DNA of 58,081 nt from SVTX01 sp045538195 (GTDB lineage Bacteria; Bacillota; Clostridia; Oscillospirales; CAG-272), in the NCBI GenBank assembly GCA_045538195.1, contig JAZSRA010000034.1:1-58081 (forward strand), in the 5' to 3' direction. Position numbers and translations under genes: made by a program. Below the pieces are notes generated by a model that saw only the letters and a program-made list of their open reading frames with translations, had not been told where the DNA came from and did no database searches. Of the stretch, positions 8,826 to 18,092 are shown one piece after another (the first letter of the stretch is position 1; each line of letters opens with the position of its first letter).

Positions 8826-10481
8826 TCACTTCTTAGGGAAGCTGTCTTTCAAGCCAACAACGCGGTTAAAGGTGTTTTCGTTCTTGGAGTCCTTGCAGAA
8901 GTATCCCACGCGGACGAACTGGAACTTGTCGCCTGCCTTTGCGTCGGCGAGACAAGGCTCAACCATAGCGCCGTCAAGCTTTGTTAGGGAGTCGGGGTTG
9001 AGGAAGTCAAGATAGGTCTGTCCCTCGGGAACGTCAGCGGTGTTTTCGATGTTAAAGAGACGGTCGTAGAGCATAAAGGTAACGGGCTGCGCATACTTTG
9101 CGGAGAGCCAGTGAATAGTACCCTTGATCTTTCTGCCGTCGGGGGGCATTCCGTTGCCCGTTTCAAGATCGGCGGTGGCGTGAATGCACTTGATACTGCC
9201 GTCATCGTTCTTTTCTATTCCCGCATACTTGATGATGTATCCACCCATAAGACGAACCTCGCCGTCGGGTTTGAGACGGAAGAACTTGGGAGGGGGAACC
9301 TCAGCGAAATCGTCTGCGTCGATGTAGATCTCGCGTGTCATAGGTACTTCTCTTGTGCCAAGCTCGGGCTTCTGAGGATGGTTGGAAACCGTGATCATTT
9401 CTTCACGGTCTTCGGGATAGTTGTCGATAATTACCTTAATAGGACTTGCGATACCTATGCGGCGGAGCGCGTTCTCGTTAAGATCGTCGCGTACGCAAGC
9501 TTCAAGCTGACGAACGTCAACGGTGTGGTCGGTATTGGTAACGCCTGCCTCTCTGACAAAGGTAAAGAGGGCGTTAGGCGTATAGCCGCGGCGGCGCAGA
9601 CCGCAAAGGGTAGGAAGACGGGGATCGTCCCAACCGTCCACATGACCCTCCTCAACAAGCTGACGGAGGTATCTCTTTGACATAACGGTGTAGGTTATGT
9701 TCATGCGACCGAACTCCCACTGATGAGGCTTCTGCGCGAAACCTATCTTCTCAACGACCCAGTCGTAGAGAGGACGGTGGTTTCTGAACTCGCTGGAACA
9801 GAGAGAGTGAGTAATACCTTCAAGAGCGTCCTGAATGGGATGGGCAAAGTCGTACATAGGATAAACGCACCACTCGTCTCCCTGACGGTGATGGTGAATA
9901 TGCTTGATTCTGTAAATGACAGGGTCACGGAGATAGGGGTTGTCGTTTGAGGGGTCGATCTTCGCACGGAGAGTACGCGCGCCGTCCTCGAACTCACCGT
10001 TCTTCATTCTCTCAAAGAGATCAAGATTTTCTTCAACACTTCTGTTTCTGTAAGGAGATTCCTTACCTGCTACCGCGCGGTCAGTACCTTTGTAGTCGGC
10101 GAGATCGTCCTTGGAAAGATCGCAGACGTAAGCGTCGCCCTGCTTGATAAGCTGAACGGCAAATTCGTAGCACTTGCCGAAATAGTCGGAGCCGTAGAAT
10201 ACTCCGCCTGTGGGAGTCGCGCCCAGCCATTCGAGATCCTCACGGATAGAGCGGACGAACTCGTCGGACTCCTTGGCGGGATTGGTGTCGTCGTAACGGA
10301 GGTTGAAAAGACCGTTATATTTGTTTGCTACGTCTGTGTTGATGCAGATAGCCTTTACAGATCCTATGTGGAGATAACCGTTAGGCTCAGGAGGGAAACG
10401 GGTATGGATCTTCAACCCGGGATTTGTTGTGAGATCTGCATCTATTATTTCGTGTATAAAATTGCTGTTATTGGTTTCCAT
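8826..10481 (-). CDS. glnS: Glutamine--tRNA ligase
   Basis: Class I synthetase that charges tRNA-Gln directly, 551 aa, normal size. RFPPEPNGYLHIGSVKAI (about 28-45) holds the HIGH motif; VMSKRYL (about 267-273) is the KMSKS loop. The NLRYDDTNP block (about 60-68) and the RVGYFC-type C-terminal beta-barrel anticodon domain agree with GlnRS rather than GluRS. Many Firmicutes lack GlnRS and use GatCAB, so its presence beside a GluRS is worth noting; whether GatCAB also exists cannot be seen here. It starts 14 bp after gltX. Confidence 0.96.
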   Translation of the reverse strand: METNNSNFIHEIIDADLTTNPGLKIHTRFPPEPNGYLHIGSVKAICINTDVANKYNGLFNLRYDDTNPAKESDEFVRSIREDLEWLGATPTGGVFYGSDYFGKCYEFAVQLIKQGDAYVCDLSKDDLADYKGTDRAVAGKESPYRNRSVEENLDLFERMKNGEFEDGARTLRAKIDPSNDNPYLRDPVIYRIKHIHHHRQGDEWCVYPMYDFAHPIQDALEGITHSLCSSEFRNHRPLYDWVVEKIGFAQKPHQWEFGRMNITYTVMSKRYLRQLVEEGHVDGWDDPRLPTLCGLRRRGYTPNALFTFVREAGVTNTDHTVDVRQLEACVRDDLNENALRRIGIASPIKVIIDNYPEDREEMITVSNHPQKPELGTREVPMTREIYIDADDFAEVPPPKFFRLKPDGEVRLMGGYIIKYAGIEKNDDGSIKCIHATADLETGNGMPPDGRKIKGTIHWLSAKYAQPVTFMLYDRLFNIENTADVPEGQTYLDFLNPDSLTKLDGAMVEPCLADAKAGDKFQFVRVGYFCKDSKNENTFNRVVGLKDSFPKK

Positions 10482-10495
10482 TGATGTACCTCTTT

Positions 10496-12184
10496 TTATT
10501 TAAGCGATTCTATCATCTTGTTAATTCTTACAAGGGTCTTTTCTTTGCCGATTATCTGCATAACGGTGTAAAGGTCGGGAGCGTTCTGCTTGCCCGTGAC
10601 CGCAACTCTGATAAACATACTGATGTCGGCAACACTGCCTTTGAAGGCGGTGGGATCTGCCTTGTATGCCTTCATATCCGACGCAAATCCGAGAGAGTCA
10701 GCGATAGCCTTTACCTTGTCGAACCAGGTGTTCATATCGTCGGCGTAATCGTAGCTCTCGCAGAACTTTTTAAGTGTCGAGATAATATCCGCCTTGTCAA
10801 AGGTGTTGGGATACTGATCCTCAACCGCAAAGAATTCGTCAAAGAAGAATCCCATATAGGGCTTTGCGTCAGCCCAGGTCGCCAGGTCTTTACGGGGTTT
10901 CTTGCCGCCGCGGCCGATAGCGAAGATCTTCTCGGTAAATGCCTTGTCGCGTGCCAGACAAGCTCCGAAATCTGGATTGAATTCGAGCGCCCACTCGGTA
11001 ACCTTTTCTGTCACCTGCTCGGCGGTCATGCGGGAGATGATATTTTTGGAAACGTCGTTCAGCTTGCCGAAATCAAAGAGGCAACCCGACGTTGACATTT
11101 TCTTGATGTTGAAGGGAAAATCGGTGTAGGGCTTGTCAGCGTTCTGCATGTGCCACTCCTCGTAGTTGGAGTTGAGCAGAGTCATAATGTACTCGCAGAC
11201 CGCCTCGGGGCAATAACCCATACGGGTGTAGTCATCCATGTTCGCTCCCATATCACGCTTGGAAAGCTTTTTCTTGTTGCCTTCCTCGTCAAGTCTCATT
11301 ATCTGCGCGATGTGGAGATACTTGGGGAGCTTGAAGCCGAGAGCGGAGAAGAGCTGAATGTGCTTTGCTAAGCTGGGAAGCCATTCTTCACCACGAATAA
11401 CGTGGGTAGTTCCCATAAGGTGATCGTCTACCGCGTGTGCGAAATGGTAGGTGGGGATTCCGTCAGATTTAAGAAGGACGAAGTCCTCGTCGTTCTCGGG
11501 AATTTCAAGGTTACCCTTTACAAGGTCGGTGAATTTGGTCTTCTTCTCGGGGTCGCCGCTCGCAAGTATGCGAAGCACAAAGGGGTGTCCCTGTGCCAGA
11601 TGCTCCTCGACTTCTTCCATAGTAAACTCACGGCCTGCAAGCATAGCGGCTTTTTTAGCCTCTGCCTCTGCCTGCCAGTCGGTGTTCTTGATCTCTTCCT
11701 TCTTGTTTACCGACTGAAGCTCGTCAAGCTCCTCCTCGGTGGTAAAGCAAGGGTAAGCCTTGCCTTCGCGGACAAGTTGCTTTGCGAATGTCTGATAAAT
11801 AGGGCCTCTCTGGCTCTGCTTGTAAGGACCGTAGATTCCCTTGTCGGCAATATTGCCGTTCTCGTCAAGTATCGCACCCTCGTCAAAGTTGATTCCGTAT
11901 TTCGCAAGAGTTTTTATAAGTCCCTCTGCCGCGCCCTCGACCTCACGCTTCGCGTCGGTGTCCTCTATTCTGAGGTAGAAAACGCCGCCCGACTGGTGAG
12001 CAAGTCTCTCGCCAACTGTGGAGGGGAAAAGTCCGCCGAAGTGGACGAATCCCGTGGGGCTGGGAGCAAATCTCGTTACCTTTGCGCCTTCTTGAAGCTG
12101 ACGCGCGGGGTATCTCGCCTCAATATCGGCAGGTGTGTCGGTTATGTGGGGGAAAAGCAATTCCGCCAAACGATTATGATCCAT
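10496..12184 (-). CDS. gltX: Glutamate--tRNA ligase
   Basis: Class I GluRS, 562 aa, longer than the typical 470-500 of bacterial GltX. RFAPSPTGFVHFGGLF (about 38-53) is the HIGH region with HFGG in place of HIGG/HLGG; FYLRIEDTD follows, and KKLSKRDM (about 307) is the KMSKS equivalent. The C-terminal domain ends with a lysine-containing helix (RINKMIESLK). AAGGA precedes the ATG. The next gene, glnS, begins 14 bp after its stop, so the two form one transcript. Confidence 0.95.
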   Translation of the reverse strand: MDHNRLAELLFPHITDTPADIEARYPARQLQEGAKVTRFAPSPTGFVHFGGLFPSTVGERLAHQSGGVFYLRIEDTDAKREVEGAAEGLIKTLAKYGINFDEGAILDENGNIADKGIYGPYKQSQRGPIYQTFAKQLVREGKAYPCFTTEEELDELQSVNKKEEIKNTDWQAEAEAKKAAMLAGREFTMEEVEEHLAQGHPFVLRILASGDPEKKTKFTDLVKGNLEIPENDEDFVLLKSDGIPTYHFAHAVDDHLMGTTHVIRGEEWLPSLAKHIQLFSALGFKLPKYLHIAQIMRLDEEGNKKKLSKRDMGANMDDYTRMGYCPEAVCEYIMTLLNSNYEEWHMQNADKPYTDFPFNIKKMSTSGCLFDFGKLNDVSKNIISRMTAEQVTEKVTEWALEFNPDFGACLARDKAFTEKIFAIGRGGKKPRKDLATWADAKPYMGFFFDEFFAVEDQYPNTFDKADIISTLKKFCESYDYADDMNTWFDKVKAIADSLGFASDMKAYKADPTAFKGSVADISMFIRVAVTGKQNAPDLYTVMQIIGKEKTLVRINKMIESLK

Positions 12185-12211
12185 ATTTTTATCCTTCCTT
12201 ATACAATAAAA

Positions 12212-12838
12212 TCAAAAATAAATTAAGTTGTCAAGGGCAGCTCCAAGCCTTACGGAGTCGCCGTGACCGGGGTAAATGGTAAGATCTTGGTCAAGCTCGC
12301 GCAAAGATTTGAGTGACCTTGCAAGTGCGCTCGGATTACCGCCGTGAAGATCGTATCTGCCAAATCCGTTTGCGAACAGAGTATCGCCTGTGATCAGAAA
12401 ATCGCCGCAAAGCAGGCAGATCGACCCCTTTGAGTGACCGGGAGTGGAGATAACTTTTATAGTCTCATCGCCAAGAGTTAGCACGTCACCGTCCTCAAGC
12501 AAATTTTCGGCAGGACGCCATTTTTTGTCGTTACCGAAGAAAAACGAGTGAGCGTTTTTCTCTCCGTCGGAGAGCATCTCGGCGTCGTTTTTGTGGATGT
12601 AGGCGGGCGCTCCCGTCATATCCCGAAGATAGTCGAGAGACGAGATATGGTCAAAATGCCCGTGCGTCAGAATGATACTTTCAAGTAAGGCGCCTTTATC
12701 CGCAATAAGTCGGAGAATTTCATCGGCGTCGACGCTTGGATCGATCACCGCCGCATGGAGCCGTCCGTCTTGATCAAGGCTTGTGAGAACGTAGCAGTTT
12801 GAACCGAACGACTTTGGTAAAAGGGTATAGATGTTCAA
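12212..12838 (-). CDS. MBL-fold metallo-hydrolase (YcbL/glyoxalase II-like), 208 aa
   Basis: Metallo-beta-lactamase fold enzyme. The metal site is visible: ILTHGHFDH (HxHxDH, about 58-66), a later His in STPGHSKGSIC (about 140), Asp in LITGDTLFANGFGR (about 155) and YPGHG (about 193). Size and motif spacing fit the YcbL/glyoxalase II-like group of thioester hydrolases; the substrate is not known. The start is TTG, with GAGAGGT upstream. It lies 27 bp upstream of gltX on the same strand. Confidence 0.88.
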   Translation of the reverse strand: MNIYTLLPKSFGSNCYVLTSLDQDGRLHAAVIDPSVDADEILRLIADKGALLESIILTHGHFDHISSLDYLRDMTGAPAYIHKNDAEMLSDGEKNAHSFFFGNDKKWRPAENLLEDGDVLTLGDETIKVISTPGHSKGSICLLCGDFLITGDTLFANGFGRYDLHGGNPSALARSLKSLRELDQDLTIYPGHGDSVRLGAALDNLIYF

Positions 12839-12956
12839 TGTGTATACCTCTCATTTATATATTAAAAGTCAACATACAAATCCAATTTATAGTATAACAC
12901 ATTTTTGAGCGTTTGTCTACATTTATTATATAAAAAGCGAAAGATTTTTAATAAAA

Positions 12957-12990
12957 AACGCTCTGCCGATGTCGGCAGAGCGTCAGAAAA
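12957..12990 (-). terminator. Terminator of the solute-binding protein gene
   Basis: ACGCTCTGCCGA / TCGGCAGAGCGT hairpin followed by TTTTTTATT on the minus strand. Confidence 0.88.
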
Positions 12991-13001
12991 GTAATTTTTA
13001 A

Positions 13002-15071
13002 TTATTTTTCGGTGAAGTCGTATTCTTTCCAGAGATACGAGTAGTTAGAGCTTTCGTTTTTGAACTCTTCCCAAGTGAATCTCTCAAATGCGTTGAAGTA
13101 GGAATTGGGGTCCAGCTTATAGGTTTCAAACTTGCCGGCAAGGAATGCCTCGCAGGTGTCGAGATATGCGTCATACTCGTCAACCGAGATCCATCTGAGG
13201 GTATCTGCGGCGTAGTAGTTAGAGCCGTTTTCCCACCAAAGAGTGGTGTTGTTGAGCTTGAGTCCGTCATTGATAACGTAAGCACTCTTGTTGAATACTA
13301 CGGGGATAACGGGCATATCCTGCATGAGAACTGCCTCAGCATTGTGCAGATCCTCGGAACGGTTTGCGATAGTCTTTTCCGCATATACCTTTTCGATCAA
13401 TTCGTTGTATTCTGCGGAATCGTAACCTGTAATATGAGGAGTAGCCTTGTAATTCTGGGGATCGGACATATCCATAACCTGACCGGAGAAGTCCTTTGCG
13501 AAGGGTGCGAGTACGGAGAAGGGATCAGCCGAGGGAGCTACTACATCGAGCAGAATGACCTCGAAGGAGCCGCTTACAAGATCTTCGTAATAAAGATCGT
13601 CGCAAATATCTTCGGGAATAGAATCGGTAAACTTGTAGTAGTCGTTATTCGCGATAGTTCCGCGAGGATTAAGGGTAACGTTAAATCCAAGCTCAGTCCA
13701 AGCCTTTGCGATCTCGGTCGCGGTGTACTCGTGAACCTCGTCGTACTTTGCATAGGTGAAGGTGAAGGAGTACTTGGTGGGATCGATCGAAGCACCGGCA
13801 AGAAGGTTTTTCGCTGCGTCTACGTTTTTCTTGAGATACTCAAAATCATTTGAGGAGTTGTCACGGAAAAGCTTATCAGCAGAACCCGTATCAAACACTC
13901 CTGTGGGAACAAGACCTGTAGCAGCCTCTGCGAAAACCAGCTTTTCTGCAATAGCTTCTCTGTCGATAACCATTGAAAGCGCTTGTCTTACCGCCGCGTT
14001 TGCAAAAAGTTGTTCGCCGTTTATTACTGCATTTTGATTAAGGTAAACAGTGTTGGTGGAGAGGGAATCCTTTGCGGTCGCCGCATCCTTGTATGTATCT
14101 CTGAGAGACATAGGAATATCGCCTATGTAGAGGATGGTGCCGCTCTCGTACGCTTCCTTAATATCAGCATCGCTCATTCCGCAGTCGACGATGATTCTGT
14201 AGGGAGTGACCGAAACGTCAAGCTTCTGATCTTTGCTGCTGTCTCTGAAATAGTAAGCGTTTCTTTCAAGAACGAAGCTGTTGACGAACTGCTCTCTGAA
14301 CTGCTTGATTTCGGTTCCGGGAACATATACGAAATCCTCGCTCTCAAGCTGGATCTTTGAATCATAATTGATATCGTCATAGAAAGTCTTGCTGGTAGAG
14401 AATGAAATGCGCGCAAGCTTAAAGGGACCGCTGCACACTATGGTTCCGGGTTTCTTTGCCCAGTCATCGCTCTTTACACCGGCAACCATGTCCTCACGGA
14501 GAGGAGCAAGCGCCAAGCTTGTAAGATTCAGGATGAACTGATCGTAGTCGATCTTGCCTTCGAACTGAATGGTCAATCTCTTTTTATCTGCGGTGATACC
14601 GATATCGTCCTTGGATATCTCGTTTTTGCTGTACTGGCGCGCACCCTTTATGTCAAAGAGAAGCGAAGCAGCCTCAAAGGAATTGTTGGGGTTGAGCAAT
14701 CTCTTCCAAGCAAATACTACGTCGTCTGCGGTAATGGGAGTGTTGTCGGACCAGTAGGTATCTGCCATGGTGATATACATATAGTACTCGCCATCTTTTT
14801 CCTCGATGGAATAGCTCTTTGCCAGAGAGGGCTGAACCTCGCCGTTTTCATCAATCGTGAAAAGAGTTCCGAAAAGGAGACTTACGATAGACTTGGTAGA
14901 CTCGTTCTTATATGCTCTGGCAGGGTCAAAGTCATATATTGTCTCGGAGAGATACATCGTGATCTGTTCACCCTTGTATTCCGAGGCAGGGTCGATACTT
15001 CCCGCGCAGCTTGCGAGAACGGCGACCAGAGTGAAAAGACAAAGAGTTAAAGCGATAATGCGCTTTGTCAT
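13002..15071 (-). CDS. ABC transporter solute-binding lipoprotein, family 5 (peptide type)
   Basis: Extracellular lipid-anchored binding protein, 689 aa, larger than the usual 520-600. Signal peptide with lipobox LASC at about residues 19-22. The body matches SBP family 5: SLAKSYSIEEKDG, DVVFAWKRLLNP, the ALSMVIDREAIAEKL block, and a C-terminal PVIPVVFNKSAYV region. Family members deliver oligopeptides, nickel or oligosaccharides to OppBCDF-type permeases. No permease or ATPase genes adjoin it, so it may serve a transporter elsewhere. The start is placed at the ATG with GAGGAGG upstream. A tandem-free monocistronic unit with its own promoter and terminator. Confidence 0.92.
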   Translation of the reverse strand: MTKRIIALTLCLFTLVAVLASCAGSIDPASEYKGEQITMYLSETIYDFDPARAYKNESTKSIVSLLFGTLFTIDENGEVQPSLAKSYSIEEKDGEYYMYITMADTYWSDNTPITADDVVFAWKRLLNPNNSFEAASLLFDIKGARQYSKNEISKDDIGITADKKRLTIQFEGKIDYDQFILNLTSLALAPLREDMVAGVKSDDWAKKPGTIVCSGPFKLARISFSTSKTFYDDINYDSKIQLESEDFVYVPGTEIKQFREQFVNSFVLERNAYYFRDSSKDQKLDVSVTPYRIIVDCGMSDADIKEAYESGTILYIGDIPMSLRDTYKDAATAKDSLSTNTVYLNQNAVINGEQLFANAAVRQALSMVIDREAIAEKLVFAEAATGLVPTGVFDTGSADKLFRDNSSNDFEYLKKNVDAAKNLLAGASIDPTKYSFTFTYAKYDEVHEYTATEIAKAWTELGFNVTLNPRGTIANNDYYKFTDSIPEDICDDLYYEDLVSGSFEVILLDVVAPSADPFSVLAPFAKDFSGQVMDMSDPQNYKATPHITGYDSAEYNELIEKVYAEKTIANRSEDLHNAEAVLMQDMPVIPVVFNKSAYVINDGLKLNNTTLWWENGSNYYAADTLRWISVDEYDAYLDTCEAFLAGKFETYKLDPNSYFNAFERFTWEEFKNESSNYSYLWKEYDFTEK

Positions 15072-15137
15072 AATAGGGTTCCTCCTCTTTATGTTAGAAA
15101 ATCTTAACAAAACAAATCTTTGCTTCATAATGTTGTA

Positions 15138-15166
15138 ATTATATCATATAATTGCAAATTAATCAA
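15138..15166 (-). promoter_or_regulatory. Promoter of the solute-binding protein gene
   Basis: TTGATT (15161-15166) and TATAAT (15138-15143) on the minus strand, 17-bp spacer. Confidence 0.65.
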
Positions 15167-15197
15167 TAGGATTAACGACGAATGCAAAATAATCGTG

Positions 15198-15274
15198 AAT
15201 ATGCACAGTTGTCGGAGACTTGATTTGTGCATTTTTGACACGGATTTGGCTTTGTCAAGTCGACTGTTCATATT
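15198..15274. promoter_or_regulatory. Imperfect inverted repeat in the 350-bp divergent spacer
   Basis: AATATGCACAGTTGTCG (15198-15214) faces CGACTGTTCATATT (15261-15274), and ATGCACA/TGTGCAT sits inside. It lies between the solute-binding gene and spoIIP. It could be an operator; no protein can be named. Nothing else is visible in 15072-15420 apart from AT-rich sequence. Confidence 0.4.
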
Positions 15275-15420
15275 ATAAATCTTTTTTTTGGAAAAAACTA
15301 TCAAAATCTCGTTACATTTTGTAAATTTTAAGTAAATTAGTGAGGCTATGCGCGGGAATATTGGAACGCCGGATGAAATAAACTTGTATAAAAGAACAGT
15401 ATAAGGAAACGGAGATTGTT

Positions 15421-16509
15421 ATGGATCAAAGCGATAAAAAAGAATGTATAATATTTGATGACGATGCGATCGCCTTGGGGTTGCCGAGACGGAGGGGACT
15501 TTCTCTACCCAAGCGAGCCTTGGTATGGGGTATATGCGCCGCGATGGCGCTTGTCTTGTGGATATGCGTGTCAAGCGGAGCGTTTGACGGAATGATAGAT
15601 TTTGTGCGACAAGCGATAAATGGCGGCGGATGGAGTCAAGGGTCGGGCATCCCTCCTGCCGGTGACAACGGGGAAACAGAGCGCGATGAAAGTGGGTCGG
15701 AGTCAGAATACGAGAGCGATACCGAGGACAAAAAAGAGAGCGGCGGAAGTGAATCTGCGGAGGATAGCGAGAGCGACACCGAGGAGATCGTTGACAAAAT
15801 AGTATCATCAGACCTTTCGCTTGTCGAGAGGGGAGACGGGTATATAGTAAATTATTCAAAGCATCAGCCTGACACCGAGGGACTTCTGGAGATGGGCTTT
15901 CAGGGAGGCAGATACTCCTATACAGAGCAACCTGTGGTATTGATATTACATACTCACACCCAAGAGGGTTATTACGATCTTGATGAGAACGAAGCGTCAC
16001 ATATACTGACGAAAAGCGTGGTGTCGGTAGGGGAGCGTGTGGCGTACGAGCTGAACCGCAGGGGGATACCTACGGTACATTGTACGGTGATACACGAAAA
16101 TGACAACGAAGCATACGCATCGGCGGCGGAAACGATACGCGATATGCTTAAGATATATCCGTCAATTGAGTACGTTATAGACTTGCATAGACTTGAAACG
16201 GTTGACGCAAACGGAAAAATGCTTCGTACCGAGTCGGCGATTGGCACGGCACAGATACGCTTGACAGTAAGCAGTCACGGAGTTCTTGAAAGAGACACTC
16301 TTTCCCTGGCGCTTTGCCTGCGTCGAAAGCTTAACGGGGAAGGAAGGCGACTCTGTATGCCTGTGGTGTTTACCGACAGCGAGCTTAATGCCGAGGCAAC
16401 GCCCTACTATCTGAAGGTCGACGTAGGCTCTTGGGGTAACGAGGTAAGCGAGGCGTTAGCGGCGGGAGAAATTTTCGCGGAGACGCTGGCGGAAATTTTG
16501 AGAAAATAA
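15421..16509 (+). CDS. spoIIP: Stage II sporulation protein P (cell-wall hydrolase)
   Basis: SpoIIP is the amidase/endopeptidase of the DMP complex that thins septal peptidoglycan during engulfment. 362 aa. A single membrane segment (about 31-53) is followed by a long acidic Ser/Glu/Asp linker (about 75-128) and the catalytic domain: VLILHTHTQEGYY (His177 and His179), the VGERVAYELNRRGIPTVH block, YVIDLHR (about 242-248), and the C-terminal NAEATPYYLKVDVGSWGNEVSEA block. AAGGAAACGGAG precedes the ATG. It is normally made in the mother cell under sigma-E; I could not identify that promoter with confidence. A strong terminator follows. Confidence 0.93.
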   Translation: MDQSDKKECIIFDDDAIALGLPRRRGLSLPKRALVWGICAAMALVLWICVSSGAFDGMIDFVRQAINGGGWSQGSGIPPAGDNGETERDESGSESEYESDTEDKKESGGSESAEDSESDTEEIVDKIVSSDLSLVERGDGYIVNYSKHQPDTEGLLEMGFQGGRYSYTEQPVVLILHTHTQEGYYDLDENEASHILTKSVVSVGERVAYELNRRGIPTVHCTVIHENDNEAYASAAETIRDMLKIYPSIEYVIDLHRLETVDANGKMLRTESAIGTAQIRLTVSSHGVLERDTLSLALCLRRKLNGEGRRLCMPVVFTDSELNAEATPYYLKVDVGSWGNEVSEALAAGEIFAETLAEILRK

Positions 16510-16520
16510 TCGAAATAAGA

Positions 16521-16594
16521 AAGAGAGGTCTGTTCAATGGGTTAGAACAGACCTCTCTTGGGGTGCAGAAGGATGATCGACTGCGCCCCTTTAG
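16521..16594 (+). terminator. spoIIP terminator, two hairpins in tandem
   Basis: AAGAGAGGTCTGTTC / GAACAGACCTCTCTT (perfect 15-bp stem), then GGGGTGCAG / CTGCGCCCC followed by TTTAGCGTTTT. Confidence 0.85.
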
Positions 16595-16626
16595 CGTTTT
16601 ATGTGAGGATATACACGCTCTGATTT

Positions 16627-16935
16627 TTAAGAAACCTTACTTTTTTTTATAAGGCTTTTAAGTATGAAAAATTCTACAATAGAGATAACGGAGCAGATAG
16701 CTACGCCTGCAAGCATCGGGATGCTTCCAAGCTCTATGCTGCCTATAACTCCGAAAAACGCGACAAAGCCAACGACGGAGAGGGTAGCTTTTTCGATAGC
16801 CACCGCTACGGTGGAGGTGAAGAAGGCGATGACGGAGCAGATAAGGGAAATGAGTTTATCGCCGATATTTATGTCAAGAGGCTTGTTGTCGGTAACGACT
16901 ACGGTTCTGTTTGTTCTCTGATAGTATGCGTTCAT
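16627..16935 (-). CDS. Small membrane protein, 102 aa
   Basis: About three hydrophobic helices after a 30-residue polar N-terminus that includes YYQRTNRTVVVTDNK. No known family. I start at the ATG at 16935, preceded by GGCAGG; the longer frame runs into the divergent promoter region. Lone gene convergent with spoIIP and divergent from the S24-type repressor. Confidence 0.65.
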   Translation of the reverse strand: MNAYYQRTNRTVVVTDNKPLDINIGDKLISLICSVIAFFTSTVAVAIEKATLSVVGFVAFFGVIGSIELGSIPMLAGVAICSVISIVEFFILKSLIKKSKVS

Positions 16936-17126
16936 GTTTTTACCTGCCTTTCGGTGATCTTTATATGTGACGCTGGTTTTCTTGATTCGGAATTTAATTG
17001 CTTGAATTTGATCGAAATTTTGTTCTTGTGAGCATATTATAGCACCAAAAACGGAACTTGTCAACCCCTTTTTGAAATATTTTCGGAAAAATTTTTCGAT
17101 TTTTGGAAAAATATTTTCAAAACCTA

Positions 17127-17155
17127 TTTACAAATCGCTTTTTGTGTGGTATAAT
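17127..17155 (+). promoter_or_regulatory. Promoter of the S24-type regulator
   Basis: TTTACA (17127-17132), 17-bp spacer, TATAAT (17150-17155); ATG at 17236 leaves an 80-nt leader ending in GGAAGGTG. Confidence 0.75.
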
Positions 17156-17235
17156 GATTCCGTTAGAAGAAAAACGAGCGCCTGCGTTCCGAATTTGGAA
17201 AGACGCCGACATTAATAAAAGGAAGGTGTGCGGAT

Positions 17236-18039
17236 ATGGAATACACTTATATCGACAGAATAAAGCAGCTTAAAAGCGAAAAAAAGATAACTAATGATCA
17301 GCTCTCAGAAATGACGGGGATCCCTCTCGGTACTCTGTCAAAAATTTTGGCGGGCATCAGTGATTCCCCCAAGCTTTCCAATATCGTGGCTATATGCGCG
17401 GCGCTGGAATGTTCGGTAGACTATATTCTTACGGGTATCCCGGAAAACACAAATAACTATACTCTCACCGACCGTGAGATGACCTTGATAGAGAACTACC
17501 GTAAGCTCGACCCTCATAGCCGAGAGCTTGTTTCTATGGTGATAAGCAAGGAGTCCGAGAGGGGAAGCGATGGCGTCGTAAATAATAATGACGGAAGATT
17601 CAGCAGTCAGCTGATACGCGGTGGAGCGTCTGTGCGCGGCGCGGCGATGAAGAACGCTATTGGACTTTCCAAGAGAAAGATTTCGCTTTACGATCTCCCC
17701 GTCTCCGCGGGAACCGGCGTTTATCTGACCGATACGCAGTCGGTTGAGATAAACATTCCCGATAATCCCGATACTTCGATGGCTGATTTTGCTCTGCGAA
17801 TCAAGGGCAACAGTATGGAGCCTAAGTACCGTGACGGTGACGTGCTTCTTATTGAGGAATGTGACTCCGTGGAATACGGCGAGCTTGGAATATTTATTCT
17901 AGACGGCGACGGATATTTCAAAAAGTTCGGCGGCGACAGACTGATTTCCCTAAATCCCGACTACGAGCCTATACTCTTGAAGAATTTTGAAGAGATCGTA
18001 TGCTGCGGCAGAGTTGTGGGTAAATTGAAGAGAAAATAA
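17236..18039 (+). CDS. XRE-family repressor with S24 (LexA-like) autocleavage domain
   Basis: cI/LexA-like transcription regulator, 267 aa. N-terminal XRE helix-turn-helix (about 7-66: NDQLSEMTGIPLGTLSKILAG), a linker, then peptidase S24: an Ala-Gly cleavage site in PVSAGTG (Ala158-Gly159), catalytic Ser193 in KGNSMEP and Lys229/230 in GYFKKF. All elements of RecA-stimulated self-cleavage are therefore present. Such proteins are phage-type repressors or host stress regulators. No phage genes are nearby, so a host role is more likely here. It is a single-gene unit with its own promoter and terminator. A LexA-type box occurs in front of dinB 8 kb away, but nothing shows that this protein binds it. 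Confidence 0.92.
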   Translation: MEYTYIDRIKQLKSEKKITNDQLSEMTGIPLGTLSKILAGISDSPKLSNIVAICAALECSVDYILTGIPENTNNYTLTDREMTLIENYRKLDPHSRELVSMVISKESERGSDGVVNNNDGRFSSQLIRGGASVRGAAMKNAIGLSKRKISLYDLPVSAGTGVYLTDTQSVEINIPDNPDTSMADFALRIKGNSMEPKYRDGDVLLIEECDSVEYGELGIFILDGDGYFKKFGGDRLISLNPDYEPILLKNFEEIVCCGRVVGKLKRK

Positions 18040-18058
18040 TATAAGAATAATATATATT

Positions 18059-18092
18059 TAAAGCCTTCCCCACGACGGGGAAGGCTTTAAAA
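18059..18092. terminator. Bidirectional terminator
   Basis: AAAGCCTTCCCC / GGGGAAGGCTTT hairpin with A and T flanks, between convergent genes. Confidence 0.88.

Noticed and set aside
17236..18039. Prophage repressor indicating a phage
   Set aside because: No integrase, phage structural or lysis genes occur nearby, and neighbours are host genes.
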